A stretch of 64,000 bases of DNA from Smallanthus sonchifolius. Its lineage: Eukaryota; Streptophyta; Magnoliopsida; Asterales; Asteraceae. The stretch spans positions 24,558,001 to 24,622,000 of the forward strand of contig CM042032.1 in NCBI GenBank assembly GCA_023525975.1. Direction: 5' to 3'. This document shows, one piece after another, positions 9,386 to 21,478 of the stretch. The notes beneath the pieces are model-generated. The model was given only the letters and a program-made list of their open reading frames with translations, was not told the origin of the DNA and did no database searches. Numbering within the stretch: the first letter of the stretch is position 1; every line of letters starts with the position of its first letter. Position numbers and translations under genes: made by a program.

Positions 9386-12292
9386 TCAAGCAGCTGGTCC
9401 TTCAGTTGTCCTCGGTATAAAAGGTTTAACGTGGAGAGATACAACTCTTTGGTAGGCCTTGGCATCAGCTTCATCTTCACCACTGTATGCCTGAATGTGA
9501 TTCTGGAATAGTATCTCCAGATCTTCAGGCTTAAATTTCAATAGCTCCATAGGTTCAAAGATAGTGATGTCTTCCTTGCCCTCACACTCTATTACTGCAC
9601 TGCCAATGATTGGGTCATAGTACCACTTTCTGAAAGTTTGCAGTTGGACAGGTACAGACTTTGGAATGGTGATGGTCTTGTGAGTTTGGGCAGGCTTATA
9701 CCTCAAGAACACATATGGCTTATTGGTTTTAGGGTGAAACCTTGTCTTTGAGATATTCTTTTGAGTTTTCCTAGGCTTCATACCCTTGAAATCATTATTG
9801 ACTTGAGAATGCAGAAATTTCTCGAAGTCATAAGCCATCATAACCTTCCCAGGGTTTTGAAGTGGAAGCTTGGCTAAGTCCCTGAGGTCATAGAAAGGAA
9901 GTGTTTGGAAGTCAGTCATATGTTTGAAGTGCTGAACTCCCCCTCTATATCTTCTGATAATAAAGAGCTTCCTTTCTACATCATACTTCCAGCCAATTGG
10001 AGGCCTCTTTAGCTCCTGATGCTCAGCTATCCATTCGTATGTTTTAGGAGTTTCTTCCTGAATGATTTTCCTGAACCAAGATTTTCTTGAAGTTAGAGGT
10101 TCAGGTGCAACAGAAGGTGTATCTTGTGCTGGACTTGATTCAGAGACAGTAGTGGTTGGTTCAGGAGTGACTGTCTTGATAAGATTAACCTGAACATCTT
10201 CTTCGCCTTTTTCTTCATCAGATAAGGTTTGAATTTCCTCTCCTTCTTCTGTGAAGTATCTGGTTCTCTCAGTCTCTTTTTCTTCGGTAGTCAGAATTTC
10301 TGGGTAAAGATCATTATACCCAAAGTTTTCAATTTCATCTAAGAGGGCATTCAGCTCATCATCAGATGGGATGTCTTCTTCATCCAGAATTACGGTCTCT
10401 ATCTCAGTAGAGGTCCCCTTCCCTTTCTTCCTTGCATCTCTTCTCTCACTTGCTGAGGGAAGGTCTAGTTCTAGTTTGTCAACCTTGACTTCAACTGCCT
10501 CCTTTGTCTTCTCAGCATGGCCAGTAAAGACAGTTAGAGCAGACTCTGGATTAGTGACAATGGCAGGAGATGAGGGTTCAACCACATATGTAGTCTCCCC
10601 CTGAGCTGTTGAAGTGGTTGGTTGTTGTTGTACAAGTTTTATCATTGAGGCTTTGAGCTGTTCCACCGCTTCAGCTAAAGCCTTGAATTCTTCTTTTTTG
10701 CTGGGAGATAAGTCTCTGTTGTGTTTTAAGTTGGGTTTGTTGAATGTCAATCTAGGTATGTAGACCCCCAACTTCCAGCTTCAGGTCTTTAACCTCTTCC
10801 TGGACATCATGCAGATTAGATTTTAGGCCTTCAATTTCTTTATCCTTCTTTTGAATCTTATCCTGTATTTTCTTCACTTCAAGGCTTAAGTTTTTAACTC
10901 TAGGTATAGGAGAGGTTGATTCATGATGTGGTGATGTGGGAGGAGTATGGATGGGTGTTTGATGCGGAGATGTAGGTTGTGTAGTGATGGGAGATTGATG
11001 TGGAGATGTAGGTTGTGGAGATGGTTCTGGAGTTGTTGTGGAGTAGTGAATAAAGAATCTGTCGAGGATGACAAATCTTCTAATCCAGTCTTGATTTTCT
11101 TTGCCCTAGGTTCTTCTTCTTCAAAGTCAGAACCTAACTCAACTTGCCTTTTGGAGGATGATGCTAGATGCTCTGTTTGTTCATCTGAATCGGACTTGTA
11201 GTAGTCAGATCCATAGATTCCAGCATCCAGAGTTCCACTCGATTCTGCAACTTCCTCCTCAGCTTCATGTATACCAGCTTCAACATTAACTACTGGCTCT
11301 TGAATTATCTGAATTTGCTCGACAAAAGGAGCCTCTATCACAGTCTCAATGATGGGTTGATCTTCTTCTTGAACATTAGGAATGTTCATCTCAATCTCAA
11401 CTATATCAGCAGGTTGATTATCTTGACCTTGTTCAACTTCCATCTCCTCTTCATCAGATGATACAACCTCTTCTTCTAGATCCGGGTCAATATCAGGAAT
11501 GAATTCTTCTTCTTCTCCAAGGATATGACCAAACAAGGGAACATCAGCTATAGCCCTGTTGGTTCTCTTGTTTGTACTTCTCATATAGCTGAGAGTCTTG
11601 GCGATCATATGGTCGAACACGAAGGTGTTCCCACCTTGTTGAAGCTCAGGATGTAGATGATTGATGATGATCTGTAAGAATCTTGGATATGCCAGAAATT
11701 TCTCCTTCACGGCTCTTGTCAGGTTGTCCTTTAATTGTCTGAAGATGAAGCCAGAGAAATTGTAGTCTCTTCCCTTGACTAACCCCAAAATTGTTGAGCC
11801 CAGTGTACTGTTTGCTGCGTCAAAACCTCCTTTTCTGATTGATAGGCAGTGAATAAACATGTGCACTATGTATCTCCAGTGGCTTGGTAGGGAATTCTTG
11901 ATTATCTGACCATTTTTGAATTCTTCTGGATGACCCAATCTTCTGAAACATTCTTTGACATAGAAGATAGGAAACTCAATGGATGCATTTGGATTGTCAT
12001 TGAACTGCAGCACCTCTCTAACAGTAGCTTCAGAAAATACGACTTCTTGACCAAGCACAGTTGCTCTGATGTGCTCCACATTCTCAACTGTGATGATCTC
12101 AGCAGTCTCCCAAAATTCCCTTATAGAAGTCTCAAACACTGGCAGGTTGTTGCTGATGGCAAAACTGATGTTAGAGTTTGCTAGGAAGTTTAAGACATGA
12201 GTGAATTCTGTAGCTTTTGGATCATTGGCATTAAGAAATGCATAGACATTGTGTCTCTTTACGAATAAGAGATCCATACCTGTAAAATTCAT
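9386..12292 (-). pseudogene. CoC aORF: third ORF after pol, broken
   Basis: The start is ATG at 12292 (MNFTGMDLLFVKRHNVYAF). The product is about 960 residues in three parts. The N-terminal ~270 residues are a mostly helical domain with REFWETAEIITVENVEHIRA, RRLGHPEEFKNGQ, HWRYIVHMFIHCLSIRKGGF and YPRFLQIIINHLHPELQ, which aligns with the CoA-2 aORF. An acidic, then proline/histidine-biased linker and a short coiled coil follow (about 10890-10790). The C-terminal part is a conserved domain with GVQHFKHMTDFQTLPFYDL, AKLPLQNP, FRKWYYDP and MELLKFKPEDLEILF. A frameshift near 11040 and a break near 10771 disrupt it. It ends about 30 nt before the PPT. Such ORFs are often called envelope-like, but I see no signal peptide or membrane segment. 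Function unknown. Confidence 0.75.
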
Positions 12293-12329
12293 CAGTTATG
12301 CATAATAAGTGAAGTTTCTGAATATACTT

Positions 12330-13262
12330 AATCGAAACAAGATGTACCAACACTTAGAAAAAAATTTGAAAACCTTACTGTCGAAACAACTAGTTTCGAT
12401 TGAGATGAACTTGGTTAATTTAACAAACAACTTTATCGAAACAAGTAGTTTCGATAGAGGCAAAAAGCTTTGATCAATATTTAGAGAATTTCTGAAATCA
12501 ACACTGTCGAAACAACTAGTTTCGATGGAGATGACTTTGTCAAAACTAACTAGTTTCGATCAGAGATATTAGGGCAAGTTTGGGTGTCAAAACTAGTAGT
12601 TTCGATGAAAAACCTTTTGTGAAATTTTGAAAGTGTTGAATCCCTTTGTCGAAACTACTTGCTTTTGATTCACGATACTTAGACTAATATAGACAATTTA
12701 AAGAAGGGTTTAGAGTGGCCTGTTAGTGATGGAACTTCATCTTACCGAATGTGAGACTGTTATCTGCAAGAGTACACATTAATCGTGAGTTCAAAGATGA
12801 TAGAGATGTTTGTAAACGCGGATAAGGACAAAAACGACTGTTATTATGAAGATTTAGTCGAACAGATTTTGAATTTTTTTTTGAAACCGTAGGTCTGCTG
12901 ATTTGAAAAATCATCTCTAGGAAGTAGTGAGACGTTACCTGATGATGGAGACGATGGTGACAACGGGGGAAAATCAGGTGATTAACACTGATTTCTTGCA
13001 ACTCAGACCGATGGCTTGAAAGATTTTGTGAATGACAGAGAAGGCGAAAAGGGTTTGAAAAAGACGAGTGAAAATCAGTATGAAGGGAGGGATTGATTAT
13101 GAAGGCTTTTAATTTTCGTAAGACAAAAGACAAAAATGCCCCTGTCGAAACAACTAGTTTTGATAGGGCAAACTAGTTTCGATATGAACAACTAGTTTCG
13201 ATAGTTCAAATTAGTTTCGATATGCACAAAGTAGTTTCGATATGTACAACTAGTTTCGATAG
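12330..13262 (-). repeat. Palindrome arrays in front of the CoC aORF
   Basis: Clear units of TCGAAACaactaGTTTCGA type lie near 12381-12399, 12434-12456 and 12506-12524, with single-arm variants near 12543-12560, 12589-12606 and 12648-12668. A second cluster of GTTTCGAT half-sites fills 13143-13260. The motif is the one found in the CoC LTR and in the leader in front of gag. Confidence 0.8.
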
Positions 13263-13490
13263 TTCAAAGAACAGAAATAAGACTAACATATATACACTGT
13301 TAAAACAGACTTACTATAGAAATGAAATTATACACAAGATATTTACACTTATCTTCTTGAAAAAGATCCAACATGAGATCAGATCTGGTCAGTCTCTTGA
13401 AACACTTCCTTTTGCAATTAGCTACTGTGAGTCCCTGAAGATAGCTGATATTTGTGCAAAGTAAACCCAAACATTTGTTTGTACTAAGAT

Positions 13491-13544
13491 TTCATGTGAT
13501 TAGAAGGTACCATTTAAGCAATATACAAGGTGTACCCCACATAT
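13491..13544 (-). promoter_or_regulatory. Conserved spacer block shared with CoA-2
   Basis: On the + strand it reads TTCATGTGATT, then GTACCATTT, 14 nt, then GTGTACCCCACATAT. All three pieces occur in the same order at 37674-37724 in CoA-2, with identical spacing between the last two. Surrounding sequence does not align by eye. The role is unknown; a promoter, splice, packaging or RNA-structure element is possible. Confidence 0.65.
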
Positions 13545-13740
13545 TAAAATAAAATGATTTTGAAAAACCTATCAATCCTCAAGAAGTACCCATCTTCATC
13601 CTATCATCTCTTTCTGATTAACCAAGGTACCGTCTTAGTAATGTCAAAGTACCACCAAAATAAAATAAGATATCCAAGTGGATTTAGAAAATTAAAATAA
13701 AATATATCCAAGTAGATATTAAAAAAGGTACGAACATTCT

Positions 13741-13915
13741 AGATCTTTGCGTAAGCAAAACATAAGAAGTCGTAAAATTATCCAAGCGGATAGAAAAATG
13801 TTGAACACCCGAGATCTTTGCGTAAGCAAAACAGACGGGGTCAAATCATCCAAGTGGATGGGAAAAGGATGAGCACCCGAGATATTTGCGTAAGCAAAAC
13901 ATACGGGGTCATCGG
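13741..13915 (-). repeat. Three imperfect ~70-bp tandem repeats in CoC spacer
   Basis: Repeats start at 13741, 13812 and 13880, each with AGATCTTTGCGTAAGCAAAAC (or one change) followed by a GGGTC...ATCCAAG.GGAT segment. Periods are 71 and 68 bp. No coding meaning is seen. Confidence 0.8.
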
Positions 13916-14055
13916 TGGTAAATATCGTTATATTGATGGTCACTTGGCGTATGAATAGGAATCCAATACGTAAGCCTGTATCTGATTGAATTGGTTTTCT
14001 TAGATATAAAAATGGGTTAGATGTTTCAATAATGGGTTCAAAACACACAAGTATG

Positions 14056-14089
<34 letters not shown>

Positions 14090-14392
14090 TAGGTTTTCAC
14101 ACTACTTACAAGTTTTAACATATGTCGGGCCTACCAGCTATACCTCAGTAAACACCATTAGTCTATTCCATGTCTAAGAGATGAGATCAGACACTATCAT
14201 TTCTCAAAGGTCAGATTCAATTTTTCCTACAACTCAAAACCACTTGTAAGATTATATACACGACAATTCTTTTCAATGTTATATTTCTCCCCCAAAAGAT
14301 TTGCGTAGAAACTGTACATAAAAATAAAATATTTTTGGAATTTTCTTTGACAATTAAACAGAATTTAGAAAAAAGAATACTATTCACACAAT

Positions 14393-17300
14393 TTACTGAA
14401 AGTTGATCATTCCAAGCATCTCCACCAGTTAGGCAAATCTGGTAGAGTCAAAAGCCTTTGTGAAGATGTCTGCGATTTGTTTATTAGTTTTGACTTCAAC
14501 AATTTGAATATGCTTCTTTTCCACACAGTCACGGATAAAGTGATGTTTGATTTCAATGTGTTTGTTTTGGAATGCTGAACAGGGTTTTTGGTGATATGGG
14601 GAACAGCAGTGTTGTCACACAGAATGGGTGTCTCATGGAATATGATCCCATAGTCAAGCATCTGATGGTGTATCCATCTGACTTGGGAACAACAGAGGGC
14701 TGCGGCAATGTATTCGGCTTCGGCGGTGGATTGGGAAACGGTGGATTGTTTCTTACATTGCCATGAGACAAGGCGGTTGCCAAGGAATTGACAACCTCTA
14801 GAACTGGATTTTTGGTCTAAGTTGCAACCCCCGTAGTCTGAATCTGAATAAGCCACAAGATCAAATAAGTCAGTTTTAGGATACCACAGACCCAATTTTG
14901 GCTTATACTTTAAATATCTTAAAATACATTTGACAGCAGATAAATGAGAGAGTTTAGGATTAGCCTGAAAATGTGCACACAAGCACACTGCAAACATGAT
15001 GTCAGGTCTGCTGGCCGTGAGATACATGAGAGAGCCTATCATAGAGCGATAGAGATGCTGATCAACGCTTTCACCATCCACATCAGGAGTCAAACAATGA
15101 AGAACTTCCACAGGAGTTTTTACAGGGTGGGAATCAACCATTTTGAACTTGGTCAAAATTTCTTTCACGTATTTTTCTTGATGGATAAGGATTCCTGACT
15201 CAGACTGATCAACTTGTAGTCCCAAAAAGAACTTCATTTCTCCCATGGAGCTCATTTCAAACTTAGATCTCATCACTTCCTCAAATTCTATGCAAAGACG
15301 GGGATTTGTAGATCCAAAAATGATATCATCCACATAAATTTGCACCATGATTGTATCCTTTTCATCCTTTCGTTTTAACAAAGTTTGGTCAATTGCACCT
15401 TGTGTGAAACCATTCTCAAGCAGATGCTTTGATAAAGTTTCATACCACGCACGAGGTGTTTGGTGAAGACCGTACAATGCTTTGTCTAACTTATAAACAC
15501 GGTCTGGAAAATTAGGATCAATGAAACCCGGCGGCTGCTTGACATAAACTTCCTCTTGAACTTTGGCATATAAAAATGCGCTTTTGACATCCATTTGATG
15601 AACGGTGAAATCCATGTAGGCTGCATAGGCGAGAAACATTCGGATGGCTTCCAAGCGAGCCACTGGTGCAAAGACTTCCTCACAGTCAATCCCTTCTTCT
15701 TGATAGAAACCTTGAACCACCAGACGAGCTTTATTTCAAATCATAGTGCCGCCTTCATCCTTTTTGTTGCAAAAAACCCAACGAGTGCTGATTGGAAATT
15801 TGTTCTTGGGAAGATCTACCAAATTCCACACATGCAGCTTTGAGAATTGCTGTAGGTCTTCCTGCATTGCTTCCACCCAGCTGTTTTCTAGTAGAGCTGC
15901 TTTGATGTTCTTTGGTTCAGCTTGAGAAATGAAGCAAGAAAACATGTTTTTTTCAAATGCTTCACAGGCACTTCGGGCACTAACACCCACATTGAGTGGT
16001 CCAATGATGTTATTGGTGGGATGAATCTTGTGAATTCACAGTTGAGGAATATCATCTTCTTCCACGACTTCTTCCAAATTGGTAAGATTTTTAGCAGGAG
16101 GATCGGCAATATCATTAATAGGATCTTCAGCAGGTGATTGTGGTGCAACATGTACTATTGGAATGGAGTTGTCTTCAACAGTTTCACTTGTTGCACCAGA
16201 ACCGGAAGACTCCATATCAGATTCAGCATTAGCAATCATAGGAATTTCAACCTGAGCAGATGAGGAAGAGCCTTGATCATTTATGTTCCCTAGATTGTTC
16301 ACAGAGAAGTAAGGATTAGCATGAGTTGATTCAATAGAGAAATCAGGAAGATTAAATGACTTAAAAACTGAATCGACGTCAAATAGCTAATTGGGACCGT
16401 CTCCTGCGTCCGTATGATTGTTTTCATGCCAATTGATATCAATGGACTCCAGCACTATCCTTTTCTTCTTATGATAGACATGAAAAGCACGTTGATTGGA
16501 TGAGTAACCAACAAAATAACATTCATCAACTTTGGCTTCAAACTTGTTGAGCTGATTTGAAGTGTTCAGCATTGTGAACACACACCCAAATTTTCTGAAG
16601 AAATCAATAACTGGCTTGCGCTTGTACATGATCTCATAAGGTGTCTTGTTGCAACTTTTAGTGATAAGAACCCGATTTTGCACAAAACATGCAGTGTTGA
16701 CCGCCTCAGCCCAGAAAGTCACGGGAAGCTTAGAGTCAACAATCATAGTTCGTGCAGCTTCAATTAAAGTGCGGTTTTTTCTTTCAGCTACACCGTTTTG
16801 TTGAGGAGTACGAGGTGCACTAAATTTTCGAGAAATTCCTTTGCTTTCACAGAAGGAATCAAGAGTTGCATTTTTGAATTCTGTTCCATGATCGCTACGG
16901 ATAGTCTTCACACTTAGATTGAAGAGGTTCTCAATTTGAAGCAGATAGGTTTTTAAAATCTCTGGCGTCTCATCTTTCTTAGCTAGGAAAAATACCCAAG
17001 TGAATCGAGAAAAATCATTTGTTACCACCGGACAATATGACTTTCGTCCAAGACTCATGACACTCACCGGACCAAAAAGATCCATGTGAAGCAATTGGAG
17101 AGGAGAGTCAATGGAATTGGTGGTTTTAGGCTTATGTGAAGATTTGTGCTGTTTTCCCTTGGAACATGAGATACAGTGTTCCATAGGAGTGAAATATTTG
17201 AGAGGTAATCCAGTGACTAGGTTGCCTCAAAACAGTCGGTTCATTGTTTTGAAATTGACATGTCCCAACCCCTTATGCCACAGGAAAGATTCATCTTCGA

Positions 17301-17723
17301 AAGCCTTTGAGAGAAAACACGATTCAATGCCAGATGGGTTGTTCATATCCAAGCTATATGTGTTGTATCTTCTGGGAGCACGCATGAGAATAAGTTCTTC
17401 CGAAATCACCACTCCCGGCTTCAAGATAAGACATTCTTTTGAATTGAATAAAGCACAAAAGTCCTTGTCACAAATCTGTGAAACACTCATTAGATTGTAC
17501 TTCAACTGAGGAACAAAGTTGACAAATTCCAGACTATTTACTCCATTTGATACTGTTCCTTGTCCTTCAATCTTTCCTCCTCTTGGGTTTCCAGCAAAAG
17601 CAACATACTCTCCATCAATTTGATGATAATCTTGCAGCAAGTTAAAGTGCCCAGTCATATGTCTTGAACATCCACTATCTACATGCCAGATGTTATCGCC
17701 GGTTCTTCTTGATTGACCCTATA
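14393..17723 (-). pseudogene. pol: CoC pol: protease, integrase, RT, RNase H
   Basis: Copia domain order is clear. The protease has VDSGCSRHMTG near 17700-17655. The integrase zinc region is WHKGLGHVNF...CISCSKGK. The integrase core has the acidic triad in HMDLFGP, RSDHGTEF and QQNGVAERKNRT. The reverse transcriptase has ALYGLHQTPRAWYE and the catalytic YVDDIIFGS. RNase H has AYSDSDYGG, AEAEYIAA and a terminal MLGMINFQ ending at 14393. It is dead: TGA after NRLF at about 17227, TGA after GGTMI at about 15721, further breaks around 16390-16000, a frameshift near 14560 and a stop in the last 15 codons. TASRPDIMFAV and the long linker between integrase and RT fit Sirevirus copies. Confidence 0.9.
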
Positions 17724-17764
17724 CACAACGAACCATTTATACGATTTGACCAAAATTGTTTCAA

Positions 17765-20331
17765 TCAAGAGATTTTAGTGTCAGGATATGACCTCTCATT
17801 GGAATCAGAATTACAACCATCCTTTGATGAAGCATGGTCATCAAATAGAACATTATTTTTAATTTTCCAAGTTCGTTTTAAATAATTTTTAGCATTTTTA
17901 ATTCTTTTACGCCTAGATTTCCTACTGTGAGAAGACTTAGGCAACACATATGAATTTAATGAACTTTTGGAAGGCGATTCTTCATTAGAATTTGCGGTTG
18001 TCAATTTACAACTTTTTGAAACATGATTTGAGGCACCACAACTAAAACAAATGTTTTCACAAGATATCTTAGCCTGATAGTAGTCATCACAAGATGAAGA
18101 TGATTGTGATGTTGAGGAATCTGAACATGAGACGGTTCTCTCATCAATAACTTTGTCTTGAAGACGATGTGCTTCCTTTAATCTAAAAAAGTCCATGTTG
18201 CTCATGGTTTCACGTGGTACATCATTCACAATAATTCCTGCACTTTTAAACTTGGTAACACATGGCATAACATTCAAAGATTTAGGAACAAAATGCAAAG
18301 CATTTTTAAATTTAGAAACATCACATCCCAAACCCGTATGCTCAGCAGGCATAGAATCAAAGTACAAGTTTTTAACGTGTTCACAAATATTTGGTTTTGA
18401 CACGGACATATTATTACATTCATCCGACTCAAGTTCTTTTAAAATAGTTCTATCATTAGTACTCTTATCACAATCGTCTTCGGAATTTACACAATTTGAT
18501 TCTGCACAAGAAGCAAAACTGTCAGAATCGGAGGACGTAATATAATCATCAGGAGATAATGTACAAACAAAAGGTGTGGAAACATGTGGAGTTGGCATAT
18601 CAGCAAATCTCCCTGATTTAGAATAAGGAGGTGGATGAGAGTTATACTTAAGACCCTCTGTGCCTTTTCTATTAAATTGTTTATCGATTATCCCAAACAG
18701 AATTTTCTGATCCATATCCATGTGATTAACTTGTAATTTAGCTTTTTCTGCCTTTTGGACTCTTTCACTTAAGATCGTATTATTAATGATTTGAGTATTG
18801 AGTTGCACAATTAAAGAGCGATTTTCACCAGAAATGTCACGAATTTTCTTTAAGTAAAGTTTCTCATTTTTGGCCACAGAGTCATACATCACCTTAATGT
18901 GATCTCGTTCATCAATCAAGGCTTGATTGATGAATCCGTATTTTTGAATTTCATTCAAACAAGATCTAGAATTACACAGTTTAGAAATAACCTCAGCAGG
19001 CACAGTAGTGAGATCCTCAGCAGGTTCAATCATGACACACTTGCCCATGTCCTCCACATCAGCCATCATGGCTTTATCAGCAGCTTCCTCAGCTTTTTCT
19101 CCCCAATGATAGTGTCCATCAGCTTGACACACAAGAGCTGTGGAACTTGAAGATGTGTTTGTCTTTGGAGGATTGGCAGCTTGTTTCTAGTGGAAATCTT
19201 CTTTTCTTGCTGATCCTTGGAGGACGACTCCTTGCAGTTTCTTGCAAAGTAACCCAGCTGATCACAATTGTAGCATCTCACCTTCTTGATATCAAACCCA
19301 AGTGTCTTTCCCTGCTTGAATCTGTCTATGCCAGTCCTTTTGATGAATCTTTTGGCTCTTAAGGTCAACATGGCCATGCACCAATCAATGTCCATTTTCT
19401 CCAAATCATCAGGATTAATCTGCTCCAAGTCATCAGGTTGAAAGCTAACCGGTTGTAGATTTCCAGAAATCAGTGCATCATAGCACGACATGAAAGCAGT
19501 TATGATTGGGACATAATCATCAGGAATCATGGTGACAGTCTTTTGAGGAGCAGAGGAGCTGGTAGAATTAATTACAGCAGCTGAAGGAGGGACATCAGTC
19601 TGAAAGTATGGGCTACCGGATGAGCTTGATCCAGCAATAAGAGATGTGTTTCCAGACTGATTTGACGGGGTGACTGCTCCCTTCTTAATCTCAATTTCAT
19701 AAGATTCAAGAATGCTATAGACTTCCTGTTCAGACAGAGCACTCAGATTCTCAGTCTTTTTGATCATGATTCGATACATATTCCATTCCTCAGGAAGAGA
19801 ATCTAGGAGTTTCTTGTTTAGATCAAGAGTAGGGTACTCAACTCCCATTACTTTCAACCTTGATACAATGCTTGAGAAACGGTTGATCAAATCAGACATT
19901 GATTCTCCCCTTACACTGCTGAACATCTCATATTTTTTCTTGATCAGATCTCTTTTGCTTTCCCTGACATCCTCACTTCCCTCATATCTTGTGCACAATG
20001 CAACCCATAAGTCTTTGGCAGTTTTGTACTCAGCACAGATGTTGAAAATATCCATAGGAAGAGCCATGGCAATAGTCCCGTAGGCCTTGTTGTCTTGGGC
20101 AATCAAGGCATGATCATTCTCATCATACTCAGATACTAACTTAGGACGTTGAACATCAGCAGTGGTAGTTACGGGCTTGTGGGGACCATCGGTGATAGAA
20201 CTCAACAATGTATAATCGTGAAATTGAAAGAAAAGCTTCATCTTTTTAGTCCAGTCATCAAATTCTCTTGTGGACACAAGAGCAGGTGGTCTATTTCCCC
20301 CAGAAGGTTCTGTTGAACTTGAAGTGGCCAT
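17765..20331 (-). pseudogene. gag: CoC gag, frameshifted
   Basis: The start is ATG at 20331 (MATSSSTEPSGGNRPPALVS), 4 nt from the palindrome leader. The N-terminal part carries the copia Gag domain (EFDDWTKKMKLFFQF, AKDLWVALCTRYEGSEDVRESKRDLIKKKYEMF). A zinc knuckle CYNCDQLGYFARNC follows in which the usual His is Tyr, so it probably cannot bind zinc normally. A frameshift at about 19130-19190 changes frame. The C-terminal part then continues with coiled-coil sequence and a second, canonical knuckle CFSCGASNHVSKSC. The full length would be about 850 residues, long for copia Gag but usual for Sireviruses. The pol protease follows in another frame. Confidence 0.85.
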
Positions 20332-20914
20332 AATATTCGGAATCGAAACTAAACAGAAACTAGTTTCGATAGGACAACTTTTATCGAAACAACTAGTTTC
20401 GATAGGACAACTAGTTTCGAAAGGACAACTTTTATCGAAACAACTAGTTTCGATACTGAAAAATTCACAGACAAGTTTCGATAACCACAGTTTCTATATA
20501 AGACAAAAATCTAGTTTCGATAGTACCTTCTCCCGACAAAACGTAGACAAGAAGTTTCGATGATCAACAAAAATCAGAAACTGTCCCCAGTAGTTTCGAT
20601 GCCTTCTTCTCCAAGCTCAGAAATACTCCATTGATGATAAGCTCCAGAAATCAATAGAGCAGAAAAGACAAACCAATCTAGCGAAAACCTTCGTATAACT
20701 GTCCTGATCACTAAACCAACCTTCGATGTTGAAAATACGAGCAAAAACCCTTGGAAATCGATGAAACAATAGCCGTCAATCAATAAAACAGTACTTCCGA
20801 GAATAGATGTGCAAAAACCCAAAATAAGCTTCGAATATCCTCACAAACACCTAGAATCGATCAATAAATATGATAACACTCAAAAACACTAGAGCATAAA
20901 GCTCTGATACCAAT
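20332..20914 (-). other. CoC leader with PBS (20901-20912) and palindromes
   Basis: Between LTR and gag. The PBS complement GCTCTGATACCA lies at 20901-20912, 2 nt from the LTR. The gag-proximal half (20341-20610) is packed with the family palindrome: perfect units at 20383-20403 and 20434-20454 (51 bp apart) and several half-sites. Confidence 0.85.
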
Positions 20915-21478
20915 TGTAGGACTAGATTTCTCTTTAAATCACTGATTTGATCGATTACACACACACACAGGCGAAAACTGTGTGTATGGTGGTGAAACAG
21001 ATGGTAGAGACAGGATCGGTGAAGATAACAGGCTAACCTCACAATGAATCAACACAAAATGATATGAAAATGTAAGAACACAGTGTAAAAACAACTGCAA
21101 AGTGTATTGATTCAATAACAATGTGAAAGAGAAGGTTCAGGGTTACAGCCGCTACTCACACCCTAAACATTCTCAAACTAGGCTATTTATAGTAGTGACA
21201 GGTATCGAAACTTTGTTCAATTGAAACTACTAGTTTTGATTGACCATTTACAAGTGATACACAGAACTGTCGAAACTACCATCTATCAAAACTACTAGTT
21301 TCGATTGAACAAACTCAATCGAAACTAAGTAGTTTCGATGGTCCAGACTTAGCTAATAAAGCAGTAAATTACAGAAAACTGAAATTACATTTAATGAAAT
21401 GACATAAAGTAAACTAGTCTAAAACTGTTTAAACATACAATAAATGACAACAGCTTATACATAAGATAAGACTCTACA
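20915..21478 (-). repeat. CoC 5' LTR
   Basis: 564 bp, TGTAGGACT...GACTCTACA on the + strand. Same layout as the 3' LTR: TATAAATAG complement at 21183-21192 and palindromes at about 21200-21345, some with C-to-T type changes. It abuts the broken RT of CoD-1 at 21479. Confidence 0.9.

Larger units (their letters stand above)
12293..14392 (-). other. CoC non-coding spacer between pol and aORF
   Basis: A 2.1-kb stretch without an ORF. In the sense direction (right to left) it holds: short motifs shared with CoA-2 at 14191-14203 and 14094-14106; a (TA)n run near 14056-14090; three ~70-bp tandem repeats (13741-13915); a block shared with CoA-2 (13491-13544); and palindrome-rich sequence with the ATCGAAAC/GTTTCGAT motif (about 13140-13265 and 12320-12665) directly upstream of the aORF start. 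Confidence 0.75.
8786..21478 (-). mobile_element. CoC: full-length Sirevirus-like Ty1/copia element
   Basis: A 12.7-kb element reading right to left: 5' LTR (20915-21478), PBS (20901-20912), palindrome leader, gag (20331-17765), pol (about 17723-14393), a 2.1-kb non-coding spacer, aORF (12292-9386), PPT (9345-9357) and 3' LTR (8786-9344). The extra ORF after RNase H and the long gag with more than one zinc knuckle point to the Sirevirus (SIRE/Maximus) lineage. By eye the two LTRs differ at roughly 15 of about 560 positions. The flanking 5-mers (CCAAT left, TGATC right) do not match, so there is no target-site duplication. On the right it abuts the CoD-1 reverse transcriptase. Confidence 0.9.

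Noticed and set aside
9386..12292. Calling the aORF a host gene (such matches may be named synaptobrevin/longin-like) or a true envelope gene
   Set aside because: Its position between pol and PPT in three elements shows it is retrotransposon-encoded; no longin motif, signal peptide or membrane span could be seen.
14553..15198. ORFs opposite to or out of frame with CoC RNase H
   Set aside because: They are shadows of the pol frame, which alone carries the RNase H and RT motifs.
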